Shown in pieces: positions 37,620 through 47,438 of a stretch of DNA of 64,000 nt. The stretch's first letter is position 1, and each line of letters opens with the position of its first letter. The position numbers and the translations under genes were made by a program. The DNA comes from Ignavibacteriales bacterium (GTDB taxonomy: Bacteria; Bacteroidota; Ignavibacteria; Ignavibacteriales; Melioribacteraceae), in the NCBI GenBank assembly GCA_020061355.1, contig JAGUYK010000037.1:62001-126000 (forward strand), written 5' to 3'. The notes below the pieces were generated by a model, which saw only the letters and a list, made by a program, of their open reading frames with translations, had not been told where the DNA came from and did no database searches.

Positions 37620-37751
37620 GGTCAGCTTCACTTTATTGGTTGGAAAACTGAATGGAATTTAAGAGAACTGAATCAACATATCAAACAGAAAATTTTCTGC
37701 TTATAAAAGTATAATTAAATTTATAACATCACTCCGGAGAATAAATTTTAA

Positions 37752-38402
37752 TCAGGTGAGACTTTGTTTAATGAAGTCGATAAACTCTTCTACCGTATAA
37801 AATCTGTAATCTGTCCTGCATTCTTTGCATCTATTACGTGAGTATTCGTCCCACAGAACGAGTGCGCATTTAACACCCGCACTTTCTGAAGCCATAACAT
37901 CATGAATAGCGTCTCCTATCATCAATACACGTTCCGGCTGAAGTTTATATTTCTCTATAAACTTATTGATCCCTTCCGGCGAAGGTTTGTGTTTTTCTAC
38001 ATCATCTCCGCTTAAAATTAAATCGAAATGATCATATAGACCGATCGATTTAAGAGTGATGGTAGCAGAATCGCGTCCCTTTCCTGTGAAGATACCAAGT
38101 GGAATGTTCTTCTCCTTTATGATATGAATTACATCTGACAAGCCCGGGAATATCTCTGCCATGTGAGGGTGATTCAATTCGTAAAAATCGTAATAATCCT
38201 TGCGTGCCGATTCGTAATCCTCTTTCATCCATTCCTTAAGTATCACATCCTCGGTCGGTCCGAATAGAGCAACGATTTCTTCGTTTGTAAGACGTTTATT
38301 TAAATATTTTTCCGCAACATGATTGAAACTAGCGAAGATCAATTCATGTGTTTCAGCTAAGGTACCGTCAACGTCGAAAATAATTCCGTCAAATAGTTTC
38401 AA
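37752..38402 (-). CDS. HAD-family phosphatase (phosphoglycolate phosphatase-like)
   Basis: 216 residues. All HAD motifs are present: DVDGT with nucleophile Asp10 and Asp12, the motif II Thr in GIFTGKG, the motif III Lys in KHKPSP, and motif IV GDAIHDV. The helical C1 cap (15-80) matches the Gph/PpaX subgroup, which removes phosphate from small molecules such as 2-phosphoglycolate or pyrophosphate. Its ATG overlaps the stop of the upstream PQQ-propeller gene by four bases, so the two are translated together; the link in function is unclear. Confidence 0.9.
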   Translation of the reverse strand: MKLFDGIIFDVDGTLAETHELIFASFNHVAEKYLNKRLTNEEIVALFGPTEDVILKEWMKEDYESARKDYYDFYELNHPHMAEIFPGLSDVIHIIKEKNIPLGIFTGKGRDSATITLKSIGLYDHFDLILSGDDVEKHKPSPEGINKFIEKYKLQPERVLMIGDAIHDVMASESAGVKCALVLWDEYSRNRCKECRTDYRFYTVEEFIDFIKQSLT

Positions 38403-40213
38403 TTCTGCCTCAAGGAAAAGATTATAACCAAACCATTGTAATTAGATGCAATAAATTTATTCTCATCGATCTTTCCCAGAAAATTGTATGGTACATAATC
38501 TTCAAAGAAAATCATTTCCGGTTTTGAACCATTAGATGTTTTGAAAATTCTATCTTTATCTGTAAATAAAATATTTTTATCCATTTGTATAACACCGGTT
38601 TCTGAATATGATAAAGGTAAGTCTAATTTAATTTCTCGTGCAATTTTACCATTGTCGATATTTACTAAATAGATTTTTGAATCTTTCCCTTTCAGAATCA
38701 GATTTTTTTGGTTCTCTGCAAAAGTAAATTTTTCATATACTGCTGCTTTATCAGATTTCCATGTAAGCTTGCCAAGCATCAAATCGATAGCATAACAGGT
38801 CCCATCATTAGAAACGACAAAAACTTTTTTACCATCTGTAGCAATTCCGGAATTGGAAAAATCAGTTTCGGATTTTTCTTTCCACCGCCATGTCAACAAT
38901 CCGTTCCGTGAATCGATGCAATAGAGGTATCCGTCATTACCCGTGAACAGAATATTATTTTCAATACTGACCGGATTAGAACGGATCATCCCGGTTGAAT
39001 TCGAGTTGACCCAATATTCCTGCAATGTTTCAAGATCATAGCAAAAGATCTTTCCCGATGAAGTTCCAAAAATAATAGCGGACTTGGATTGAGTAAGCTT
39101 GGGTATCATCAGAATTCTGTTCCCTTGATATTCGATTACTCCCAGATCCGTTGTAATCATTTCCTCAAATCCGATGGTTTGAATCTGCTCGCCGGTAATA
39201 GCACTAAGTGTTATCAAGTCTCCCTGCAGCGTTGAAACCGCTATTACACGATCTCTTATAACGGGTGTTCCTATTATATTGCCGAACGTATTATAATCCC
39301 ACATAAAAGAACCGGTGGAATCATAACAGGCTACGATTCCGTTATAAGAAGAAGTATAAATATGTCCGTTCCAGTATAAAGGAGATGTATAGGTCAACCG
39401 GGCTCCCTGTATATTGCATAAAAGATCAATTTTTTCCTGAACAGGTTTTCCGATATCTGCGGATTGCTTATCGATCAGAATTGATTTGTCAATTACAATA
39501 ATATTCTTTTGTTTTGAATTGGTAACTGTAATCGAGTCTTTGGATATAAAAGAAATATACGGTTCGTTGTTTGTTGTTTCGTTAAATGCTGGAATATCAA
39601 CAACATTTATTCCGTTTAGATTTCTTTGAACGAATTTTTCTGTGCTGCCGTTTACAATCAGTTTAAGATTCTTCTTCTGAAGATGATTAAATACTTTCTG
39701 CCAGTTACTGACTTTTTCGAATTCAACAGGTATAAAAAAATAAATCTCTTTATCTGTATTAATCTCATCCAGAATTTCTTTCAGCCATAAAACATTTTCA
39801 TTAGTATAAAAATTGATGCCGCGATAGGGAAGTGAAGGATTGATCCCGATAAAAGCAAAACCGTTCCCATTAAAAACAAATTTATCCTCTCCGAAGAATT
39901 CCATGAATGAATTCCATCCCTCTGCATCACGGGTATCCTGGCCGGACGGGAGAAGGAGATACTGCGATTTAAGGCTATCAAGGGAATTTTTGATTGATTC
40001 AAATTCAGTTCGGGTCCCGTATGAAGTGATGCTTCCTGAAAATAATACGAAAGATAGTTCACCGTAAGAATTAATATTCCTTACAAGTGAATCCAGAATT
40101 TCCTTTTTATCTCCATTCGAGAATTTAAGATTCGATATTACAGCGAATGAACTCCGTTGTGCCGTTGCAGATATCCCTGTAAAAAGAATTAAAATTAAGA
40201 TCAGTTTTTTCAT
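38399..40213 (-). CDS. Exported degenerate metallophosphoesterase fused to PQQ-type beta-propeller
   Basis: 604 residues from the ATG at 40213, which opens the signal peptide (ending ISATAQ); a TTG 33 bases upstream is unlikely. Residues 20-235 follow the calcineurin-like phosphoesterase plan, but the metal ligands are lost. The DxH strand reads VISNLKFSNG, the GD strand reads FSGSIT, and the GNHD loop reads PSGQDTRD. Residues 260-600 form a seven- or eight-bladed PQQ/WD40-like propeller with repeats such as LYCIDSRNGLLTWRW and CYAIDLMLGKLTW. The enzyme half is probably inactive, leaving a binding or scaffold role outside the cell. Confidence 0.82.
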   Translation of the reverse strand: MKKLILILILFTGISATAQRSSFAVISNLKFSNGDKKEILDSLVRNINSYGELSFVLFSGSITSYGTRTEFESIKNSLDSLKSQYLLLPSGQDTRDAEGWNSFMEFFGEDKFVFNGNGFAFIGINPSLPYRGINFYTNENVLWLKEILDEINTDKEIYFFIPVEFEKVSNWQKVFNHLQKKNLKLIVNGSTEKFVQRNLNGINVVDIPAFNETTNNEPYISFISKDSITVTNSKQKNIIVIDKSILIDKQSADIGKPVQEKIDLLCNIQGARLTYTSPLYWNGHIYTSSYNGIVACYDSTGSFMWDYNTFGNIIGTPVIRDRVIAVSTLQGDLITLSAITGEQIQTIGFEEMITTDLGVIEYQGNRILMIPKLTQSKSAIIFGTSSGKIFCYDLETLQEYWVNSNSTGMIRSNPVSIENNILFTGNDGYLYCIDSRNGLLTWRWKEKSETDFSNSGIATDGKKVFVVSNDGTCYAIDLMLGKLTWKSDKAAVYEKFTFAENQKNLILKGKDSKIYLVNIDNGKIAREIKLDLPLSYSETGVIQMDKNILFTDKDRIFKTSNGSKPEMIFFEDYVPYNFLGKIDENKFIASNYNGLVIIFSLRQN

Positions 40214-40402
40214 AGTTACATTTATATAGTGCAACAAATTTAGCAAAAATTAAAGAGACATTGCATGAATGAAAACTGCTCAGGAATTTGGTTTTGTGAA
40301 CGGTTGTTGTTGTTTTTATCTAAAATGTGCATTAGGTTTATAACCGGAACTTGAATAAACTAGTTTAATACATCCTCAAAAAAATATCGCGGTTTTACCG
40401 GA

Positions 40403-41167
40403 ATGAAAATAGGATTTATTAGCGATATACACGAAGACCTTCATAGTTTGGAAAAAGCTCTCCAATTATTATCGATTGAAAATTGTGATTCGATTATCTG
40501 TTTGGGGGATATTGTCGGTTTTACTCTTCCTTTTTACCGGTATATTGAATCTAGAAATGCCGAAGAATCTATTCGCCTTGTTAAAGATAACTGTTTAAAA
40601 GTAGTTGCCGGCAATCATGATTTGTATGCAGTTAGGAAAGTACCTCACTTTAAAGCCGGGTTTGAATATGGCGATGACTGGTATAATCTCGATTATGATA
40701 TTCGCGCTGCTAAATCCCGGAATAGAATCTGGCTCTATGAGGATAATGAAATTAAATCGAGCTTGAGCGATAATGCTAAGGAGTATTTGAAAAGTCTGAA
40801 AGAAGTCGAATTTATTCAGTGCGGAGATTTACAATTAATGATTTCCCACTTCTGCTATCCCGACTTTTCCGGTTCAGCCATCTTTTTCCCGGGTGAGGTT
40901 TTCCACCTAGAAAAGCATTTCGGATTTATGACTGAAAGCAAATGCAGCATTAGTATTTCGGGACACGGTCACACTGAAGGTGCGATAATGGTCAACAAGG
41001 AACGCTTTACTTCGTTAAAGTTTGGTATTTATAAATTATCTGATGGAGTTCAGTGGATTGTAATCCCCTGTGTTGCAAGGACCACTAGAAGCAACGGTGT
41101 TATGATATTAGACTCTTCGGCAATGGAATTTAAAATTATTCCCTTAAAATCTGTTAAGGACAAATAA
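40403..41167 (+). CDS. Metallophosphoesterase (calcineurin-like)
   Basis: 254 residues, cytosolic. The full metal-binding set is present: FISDIHED (DxH), CLGDIVG, VAGNHDLY, the His of ISHFCY and SGHGHTEG. Such enzymes hydrolyse phosphomono- or diesters with two metal ions; the YfcE-like length fits a small diesterase. It ends 30 bases before the large sensor gene and may be cotranscribed with it, perhaps to clear a nucleotide signal, although nothing in the sequence proves this. Confidence 0.88.
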   Translation: MKIGFISDIHEDLHSLEKALQLLSIENCDSIICLGDIVGFTLPFYRYIESRNAEESIRLVKDNCLKVVAGNHDLYAVRKVPHFKAGFEYGDDWYNLDYDIRAAKSRNRIWLYEDNEIKSSLSDNAKEYLKSLKEVEFIQCGDLQLMISHFCYPDFSGSAIFFPGEVFHLEKHFGFMTESKCSISISGHGHTEGAIMVNKERFTSLKFGIYKLSDGVQWIVIPCVARTTRSNGVMILDSSAMEFKIIPLKSVKDK

Positions 41168-41197
41168 AATCAGTGGAGAATAAACTCAAGGTGTGAT

Positions 41198-44095
41198 ATG
41201 AATTTATTAAAAAGAATTATTGCTAATATTTCCTACGCAAAGACCTTATTGCCGACACTTCTCACCATCGGTTTGTTTATCATCGCAATTTTTATCGTTG
41301 TGATCCCGCAATTCGAAAATATCATAATAGACAGAAAAAGGGAGATGATTAGAGAGCTTACCAATTCAACTGTAAGTATGATAAACAACTGGTATCAACA
41401 GCAGATTAATGGTTCGATATCCGAAAAGGAAGCGCAAATAAGTGCTATTAATCAAATCAGAGGTCTTAGGTACGGTGAAGAACTTAAGGATTATTTCTGG
41501 GTTACTGATCTTTATCCTAAGATGATTGTACATCCTTACAGACCCGATCTGGAGGGTAATGATCTAACCGATTTTGAAGACCTTAGAGATAAGAAGCTCT
41601 TTGTTGAAATGGTTAATGTAGTTCAGAATTTCGGTGAAGGATACGTCGATTATATGTGGCAGTGGAAGGATGATTCAACCAAGATTGTTCCCAAATTATC
41701 TTATGTGAAGAAATTTAAACCATGGAATTGGGTTGTTGGAACTGGGATTTATGTTGAGGATGTTAAACTCGAAATAAGCCGTCTTGAACAGAAGATTTTA
41801 ACAATATCGATAATAATCACTATTCTAAGTTCACTCTTGCTTTTCTACATAGCTTTCCAGAATCTTAAAAGCGAAAAACTTAGAAAAAAAGCTGAGGATG
41901 ACCTCAAGGAATCGAGAGAAAAGTACCGAACGCTTGTTGAAGCTTCCGGTGAAGGTTTGATTATGATTCTGGATAATAGTCAGACTTTTTACAATAAAAC
42001 TTTTTATACGATGCTCGGGTATTCCGATACTGACAATGATTTTGAACTCACGCGTATCTTTAACTCAATTCCTGATTCCGGAGTTTTCGACTTTTCAATC
42101 CTGAAAAGAAAAACTGAAAATGCCTATTTCAATGAACAGATCGAAGCAAAGTTTATTAAGAAAAACGGTGAACTGATAAACGTTATTCTGAATATTTCTC
42201 CGATTTCGTTCATGAATAATAATGGTATAGTAATTAATGTTAAAGATCTGAGCCTTCACGAGGAAATGAAGGAGGCTCTCGACTATACCAAAGAAAAATA
42301 TCTTTCTTTAACCAACCAGATCTCTCTAGGAGTTTTCAGGGCAACTTCCGATAACAAAGCCGAGTTTACTGAAGTTAACTCGGCCCTTACTGAACTTTTC
42401 AGCATAAGGAAGGAAGATGGAGTGATCGGCAGGTCATTATTCGAATTTTTCAATGATAACGACGACAGGTCTGCATTCCTTGATGAATTAAGTAAAAATG
42501 GATTTGTTAAAAACAAAATTATGAAACTGCAAAAGCAGAACGGCAATTTATTTACTGCTTCTCTTTCTGCTGTAATTGTAAAAGGAATTAAGAATGAAAA
42601 CAGTTTCATCGACGGCATCATTGAAGATTTCACCGAACAGCAGAGGTCGGATAAAGAGAGAGAGAAACTGATCTCGGATTTGCAGTCTTCAGTTATCATT
42701 TTAAGTCAGAAGATTGCTCCATATATTAAAAATCTTCCCTACTGCATTTATACTTCAACGGTTATGGAAGCAGCAAAGATAATGACCGATAATAAAAGCA
42801 ACTCAATTCTGGTAAAGGGTAGTAACAGGGAGGAAATAGGAATTATAACAGATCATGATATTCGTACCAGGGTCATAACTTCCGGCAAAGATTTGAATAT
42901 GCCAGCTTATGCTATTATGACAGCTCCTATTGCTTCGATTAAATCCACATCAACGATTTATGATGCATTAGTTCTATTTCGAGAAAAGCATATACGTCAC
43001 TTGATCGTTAAAGATTCAGGTAATAATGTGCTCGGTATTATTGATACAGACGACATTTTTGAAGTTTCGTATTCAAATTATCTTTTCTTTATAGAAAAAA
43101 TTGAAACGGCACCGGATATCAGGGCACTTGCAGAATATCGGGATCATCTGATCAATCTTATTAAAGGAATGATCAAAAATAATGTTGATCTAAGAAGCAT
43201 TACTAAGATGATTTCCCTTGTAGCCGATTCTGTCACAAAAAAAATAATCAAAAATGCAATTAATGAACTCGGTGAACCGCCCTGTAATTTTACTTTTATT
43301 TCGATGGGAAGCGAAGGACGCGAAGAACAGACTTTATCGACGGATCAGGATAATGCGATTATTTTCGAGGATGTCACGGAAGATAATTTCGAAAATATTC
43401 ATAACTACTTTCTGAAACTCGGAACAAAAATTTCCGATGATTTAAATTCTGCGGGATATACTTATTGCAAAGGCGAAATTATGGCCAGGAATCCTAAATG
43501 GTGCCAGCCGATTACCATCTGGAAAAAGTATTTTACCACATGGGTTACTACAGCAGACCCTCAGGATCTTCTCGACCTGAAAATATTTTTTGATTTCCGG
43601 TATGTTTTTGGCGATTACGAACTTTCCAGTCAGTTACAAAAACATGTTAACCGGATTGTTAACAGCTACAGCACATTTTTCATCTATCTTTCAGAAAATC
43701 TCATCCGTGCAGAACTGTCGGACAGCATTCTTAAATTAAAGTCATCGGTTGATCTCAAATTAGTATTGCTGCCGATTATAGATTTTGCCCGGCTCTATGG
43801 ACTTAAACATAACTTAAATACAAGCAATACAATTGAACGGCTGGAGTATATCCATGAGCAGGGAATAATTTCAGAACCAATGTTCAATAACATAATTAAT
43901 TCTTATAACGTTTTAATGCAGAAACGTCTGTTGCATCAATCAGTTTGCCATTCAAACAACAGACCGATAGATAATTCAATTAATCCGCAGTCTTTATCGG
44001 ATCTGCATCTGCTTGTTTTAAAAAGATTCTTTGAGCTCCTTAAAGAAATGAAAGACAAATTAAACCTTGACTTTAAGGGGACTTTAATGAGATAG
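41198..44095 (+). CDS. Membrane sensor: Cache, PAS, CBS pair and DUF294 nucleotidyltransferase
   Basis: 965 residues. Helix 1 (14-38), single Cache domain (about 45-195, with DYFWVTDLYPKMIVHP and WNWVVGTGIY), helix 2 (200-222), two PAS domains (about 235-355 and 365-480), two CBS domains (about 510-625), then a DUF294/GlnD-like nucleotidyltransferase (about 660-790) with GSEGREEQ, TDQDNAII and a C-terminal DUF294 helical part. CBS-DUF294 proteins often stand next to acetate symporters, as here. The added Cache and PAS parts make it a sensor that could control acetate uptake by modifying a target. The overlap of small-molecule and nucleotide-binding modules suggests signal integration. Confidence 0.88.
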   Translation: MNLLKRIIANISYAKTLLPTLLTIGLFIIAIFIVVIPQFENIIIDRKREMIRELTNSTVSMINNWYQQQINGSISEKEAQISAINQIRGLRYGEELKDYFWVTDLYPKMIVHPYRPDLEGNDLTDFEDLRDKKLFVEMVNVVQNFGEGYVDYMWQWKDDSTKIVPKLSYVKKFKPWNWVVGTGIYVEDVKLEISRLEQKILTISIIITILSSLLLFYIAFQNLKSEKLRKKAEDDLKESREKYRTLVEASGEGLIMILDNSQTFYNKTFYTMLGYSDTDNDFELTRIFNSIPDSGVFDFSILKRKTENAYFNEQIEAKFIKKNGELINVILNISPISFMNNNGIVINVKDLSLHEEMKEALDYTKEKYLSLTNQISLGVFRATSDNKAEFTEVNSALTELFSIRKEDGVIGRSLFEFFNDNDDRSAFLDELSKNGFVKNKIMKLQKQNGNLFTASLSAVIVKGIKNENSFIDGIIEDFTEQQRSDKEREKLISDLQSSVIILSQKIAPYIKNLPYCIYTSTVMEAAKIMTDNKSNSILVKGSNREEIGIITDHDIRTRVITSGKDLNMPAYAIMTAPIASIKSTSTIYDALVLFREKHIRHLIVKDSGNNVLGIIDTDDIFEVSYSNYLFFIEKIETAPDIRALAEYRDHLINLIKGMIKNNVDLRSITKMISLVADSVTKKIIKNAINELGEPPCNFTFISMGSEGREEQTLSTDQDNAIIFEDVTEDNFENIHNYFLKLGTKISDDLNSAGYTYCKGEIMARNPKWCQPITIWKKYFTTWVTTADPQDLLDLKIFFDFRYVFGDYELSSQLQKHVNRIVNSYSTFFIYLSENLIRAELSDSILKLKSSVDLKLVLLPIIDFARLYGLKHNLNTSNTIERLEYIHEQGIISEPMFNNIINSYNVLMQKRLLHQSVCHSNNRPIDNSINPQSLSDLHLLVLKRFFELLKEMKDKLNLDFKGTLMR

Positions 44096-44238
44096 CCGGT
44101 ATAAGTTTATAATTCATTACTAAATAAAAGACACAAAGGTCTTTCGTATTCAATAAAAATCGGCTAATTTTAGTACCAATTTTCGTTTAATATCTTATCC
44201 ATCAGTTCGTGTTTTGAACCATTAACCAGGGAGAAATT

Positions 44239-44553
44239 ATGGGCATTAAAGCGGAACGTGTAAAAGAAATCCTCGAATCAGAAAAATTCAAGACTCTAGT
44301 AAAGAAAAGAATTACAGTTTCCATTACACTTACTGTAATTATGTTAATCGTTTATTTTGGCTTTATACTTACTATCGCCTTTAACAAAGAATTCCTTTCA
44401 ATAAAAATCGGTGAACATCTCACACTCGGCTTACCGATCGGAATAGGCATTATTATTTTTGCATGGATCTTAACCGGCATTTATATCAATTGGGCTAACA
44501 AGAAATATGATAAAGCCGTTAGAGAACTGAGAAACGAAGTCCTGGAAAATTAA
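44239..44553 (+). CDS. DUF485 membrane protein, partner of acetate symporter
   Basis: 104 residues with two membrane helices (28-50 and 62-82) and charged ends. This is the normal size and plan of DUF485 (YjcH) proteins, which precede actP-type symporter genes in many bacteria. GGGAG lies seven bases before the ATG. It is followed 44 bases later by the symporter and probably shares its transcript. Its exact role is unknown; assistance to the symporter is the common assumption. Confidence 0.9.
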   Translation: MGIKAERVKEILESEKFKTLVKKRITVSITLTVIMLIVYFGFILTIAFNKEFLSIKIGEHLTLGLPIGIGIIIFAWILTGIYINWANKKYDKAVRELRNEVLEN

Positions 44554-44597
44554 TAAGCCAATTCACAATTTCTAAAAAAAGATTTAGGAGAATTCAA

Positions 44598-46145
44598 TTG
44601 GAAACTATTCAAACAACTCTTGGGCAGGTTAATATTGCATCGATTATAATTTTCTTTTCTTTTGTAGCTGTGACATTGGGTATAACATATTGGGCAGCAA
44701 AGAAAACAAAAACTACATCAGAATTTTATGCTGCCGATAGAAGCATCTCAGGTTTTCAGAACGGTCTGGCATTATCGGGTGATTATATGAGCGCAGCTTC
44801 CTTTCTTGGTATTGCCGGTATGGTCTCATTAAAAGGTTATGACGGGTTGATCTATTCAATCGGATTTCTAGTCGGATGGCCTCTTGTAATGTTTTTAATT
44901 GCCGAACCTCTCAGAAACTTAGGCAAGTTTACTTTTGCCGATGTTGTTGCTTACAGATTGAAACAGAAACCTGTTAGAATTGCTTCTTCTATTGGCTCGT
45001 TAATGACAATAATTTTTTATCTGATTGCACAAATGGTTGGAGCCGGCTCGCTTGTCAATATTCTTTTCGGATTTCCTTATGAAATCGCTGTTGTAATTGT
45101 CGGAATTGTCATGATGGCTTATGTACTTTTTGGAGGGATGCTTGCTACTACATGGGTTCAGATAATTAAAGCGGTTCTGCTTCTTAGCGGTGCAACATTT
45201 CTTGTAATAATGACATTATCGCAATTTGGAATGAACCCGATTAATCTTTTTGAACAAGCAGCAAAAAAATATAGTGATGCTGTTCTGTCACCTGGCGGAT
45301 TTGTAACAAATCCCTGGGATGCAATATCTCTTGGTATTGCACTTATTCTTGGTACTGCAGGATTACCTCACATACTTATGAGATTTTTTACCGTCCCGGA
45401 TGCCAGGCAGGCAAGAAAGTCAGTCTTTGTTGCAACCGGGTTTATCGGATACTTCTATATTTTAACTTTCGTTATTGGTTTTGGTGCAATGGTACTGGTT
45501 GGACAGGATGTAATAACAAGTATCGACAAAGGCGGTAATATGGCTGCATTGTTATTAGCTGAATCTGTTGGCGGACAATTTTTCTTAGGATTTATTGCAG
45601 CTGTAGCTTTTGCAACAATTCTTGCTGTAGTTGCCGGGCTTACTCTTTCCGGAGCTTCAACATTATCACACGATCTTTATGTAAGCGTCATTAAAAAAGG
45701 AAAAACGGATGAAGCCGGAGAAGTTAAAGTTGCAAAAATTGCCACACTTATTATCGGTGCCCTGGCTATTTTCCTGGGATTGGTATTCAAAGGTCAGAAT
45801 GTTGCATTTATGGTTGGATTGGCGTTTGCTATTGCAGCCAGTGCAAATTTTCCGTCACTACTCCTTTCAATTATCTGGAAAAAATTTACTACAAAAGGAG
45901 CTGTTGCTAGTATCATAACCGGTGCAAGTCTGGCCGTTATTTTAATTATTCTCAGTCCAACAGTATGGGTTGATATTTTTAAAAATCCGGAAGCATTATT
46001 TGGATTAAAAAACCCGGCAATCATTTCTATGACCGCATCTTTTCTTATGGGAATAATTGTCTCATTACTAACTGAAGAGAAGGATGCTTCGGAAAAATTC
46101 GAAGACGAAAAATTGAGAACATACCTTGGTATCGGAGCTGAATAA
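44598..46145 (+). CDS. actP: Sodium:solute symporter, ActP (cation/acetate) type
   Basis: 515 residues with about 13 membrane helices. ActP-group features are visible: ITYWAAKKTKTTSEFYAAD near the N-terminus, GLALSGDYMSAASFLGIAG and PHILMRFFTVPDARQARKS. The start is TTG at 44598, decided by AGGAG at 44586-44590 with seven bases of spacing and by the lack of a later start that would keep helix 1. ActP imports acetate, and in some bacteria other monocarboxylates or glycolate, with sodium. DUF485 upstream and a porin-like gene downstream support an uptake operon. Confidence 0.93.
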   Translation: METIQTTLGQVNIASIIIFFSFVAVTLGITYWAAKKTKTTSEFYAADRSISGFQNGLALSGDYMSAASFLGIAGMVSLKGYDGLIYSIGFLVGWPLVMFLIAEPLRNLGKFTFADVVAYRLKQKPVRIASSIGSLMTIIFYLIAQMVGAGSLVNILFGFPYEIAVVIVGIVMMAYVLFGGMLATTWVQIIKAVLLLSGATFLVIMTLSQFGMNPINLFEQAAKKYSDAVLSPGGFVTNPWDAISLGIALILGTAGLPHILMRFFTVPDARQARKSVFVATGFIGYFYILTFVIGFGAMVLVGQDVITSIDKGGNMAALLLAESVGGQFFLGFIAAVAFATILAVVAGLTLSGASTLSHDLYVSVIKKGKTDEAGEVKVAKIATLIIGALAIFLGLVFKGQNVAFMVGLAFAIAASANFPSLLLSIIWKKFTTKGAVASIITGASLAVILIILSPTVWVDIFKNPEALFGLKNPAIISMTASFLMGIIVSLLTEEKDASEKFEDEKLRTYLGIGAE

Positions 46146-46175
46146 ATTTCATTACTGATATCTATTGGAGATAAA

Positions 46176-47396
46176 ATGAAAAAATTAATAGTTGTTTTCC
46201 TTTTCGTGTTTAGTATTTTAATTAATGCTCAATCTGAAAAGCAGAGTTTCGGTATTTCATTTTCAGGATTTGTAAAAACAGATTTTATTTACGATTCTAG
46301 ACAAACTGTTTCTTTGAGGGAAGGACATTTTTTCCTTTACCCTCAAAGTGAAAATCTTGATATAAACGGTAATGACATAAATGCGCAATCAAGTTTCAAC
46401 ATACTATCCATACAAACCCGCCTGCATGGCAGAATCACAGGACCCGATGCATTCGGTGCAAAAACATCAGGACAAATTGAAGCAGAGTTTTTTGGTACTG
46501 CCGACGGCGATATCAACGGATTTAGATTACGACATGCATTTGTAAAATTCGATTGGGAAAAAACTTCTCTGCTGCTGGGTCAAACATGGCACCCGATGTT
46601 TGTTGCGGAAATGTTTCCCGGCGTTGTGTCGTTCAATACAGGTGCGCCATTCCAGCCATTTTCTAGGAATCCTCAAATAAGATTTACTTATTCGGTTGAA
46701 AATATAAAGTTCATCCTTGCTGCTTTATCGCAGCGCGATTTTCAAAGTAACGGTCCCGATGGATTCAGCAGCTCATATCTCCGCAATTCTGTGATCCCCA
46801 ATCTGCATGCACAGGTACAGTATTCTAAAGAAGGAGATTTATTTGGAGCCGGAATTGATTTTAAAAAACTAACTCCAAGACTTGCAACTACTAAAAAAGT
46901 CGTTACAGATAATTCAATAAGTACATTATCTGCAATCGGTTATGCTAAATTGAATGTGGAAACGGTAACAGTTAAAACAGAAATCATTTACGGAAATAAT
47001 CTTGCAGATCATCTAATGCTTGGCGGTTATGCTATTAAATCAATTATTGCCGTTACAGGCGAGGAAGAATACACTCCCATAAGTGTCTTTTCTTTATGGG
47101 GTGAAGTCTCAACCGGAAAAGAAATTGAATTTGCCCTCTTCGGCGGTTACACAAAGAATCTTGGTGCTGATGATAATATTAACGGATCATATTTTGGGAG
47201 GGGGATTAATATTGAAAATTTATTGAGAATCTCTCCGCGTGTTCAATGGAATTCAGGAAAAGCAAGGATATCAACCGAACTTGAGTACACTTCTGCCGGA
47301 TACGGCACACCTGATAATCTTAATAAAGGTAAAGTTGGGAACGTAAAGAATATTTCTAACCTTCGGCTTTTATTTGCTGTCTATTATTTCTTCTAA
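46176..47396 (+). CDS. Porin-like outer-membrane protein
   Basis: 406 residues. Signal peptide (1-18, ending ILINAQ). The mature protein is a series of amphipathic beta-strands with short turns and ends in aromatic residues (LLFAVYYFF), as in 16- or 18-strand porins. The middle segment (LRHAFVKFDWEKTSLLLGQTW-like strand) is typical of DcaP/P-type porins. It follows the acetate symporter by 30 bases with a clear GGAG, so it probably lets the same substrate through the outer membrane. Confidence 0.85.
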   Translation: MKKLIVVFLFVFSILINAQSEKQSFGISFSGFVKTDFIYDSRQTVSLREGHFFLYPQSENLDINGNDINAQSSFNILSIQTRLHGRITGPDAFGAKTSGQIEAEFFGTADGDINGFRLRHAFVKFDWEKTSLLLGQTWHPMFVAEMFPGVVSFNTGAPFQPFSRNPQIRFTYSVENIKFILAALSQRDFQSNGPDGFSSSYLRNSVIPNLHAQVQYSKEGDLFGAGIDFKKLTPRLATTKKVVTDNSISTLSAIGYAKLNVETVTVKTEIIYGNNLADHLMLGGYAIKSIIAVTGEEEYTPISVFSLWGEVSTGKEIEFALFGGYTKNLGADDNINGSYFGRGINIENLLRISPRVQWNSGKARISTELEYTSAGYGTPDNLNKGKVGNVKNISNLRLLFAVYYFF

Positions 47397-47401
47397 TAAC
47401 T

Positions 47402-47434
47402 ATAAGGGCGGATAAATTCTTTATTCGCCCTTAT
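47402..47434. terminator. Stem-loop between convergent genes
   Basis: ATAAGGGCG (47402-47410) pairs with CGCCCTTAT (47426-47434) around an AT-rich loop that pairs further. It sits between two convergent genes five bases from the next stop. T-runs are weak on both sides, so its strength is uncertain. Confidence 0.65.
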
Positions 47435-47438
47435 CAGT

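Noticed and set aside
42283..42699. Antisense frame of 138 codons in the Cache-PAS-CBS protein
   Set aside because: The sense frame encodes a continuous PAS domain here, and the antisense translation is Ser/Leu-rich shadow sequence.
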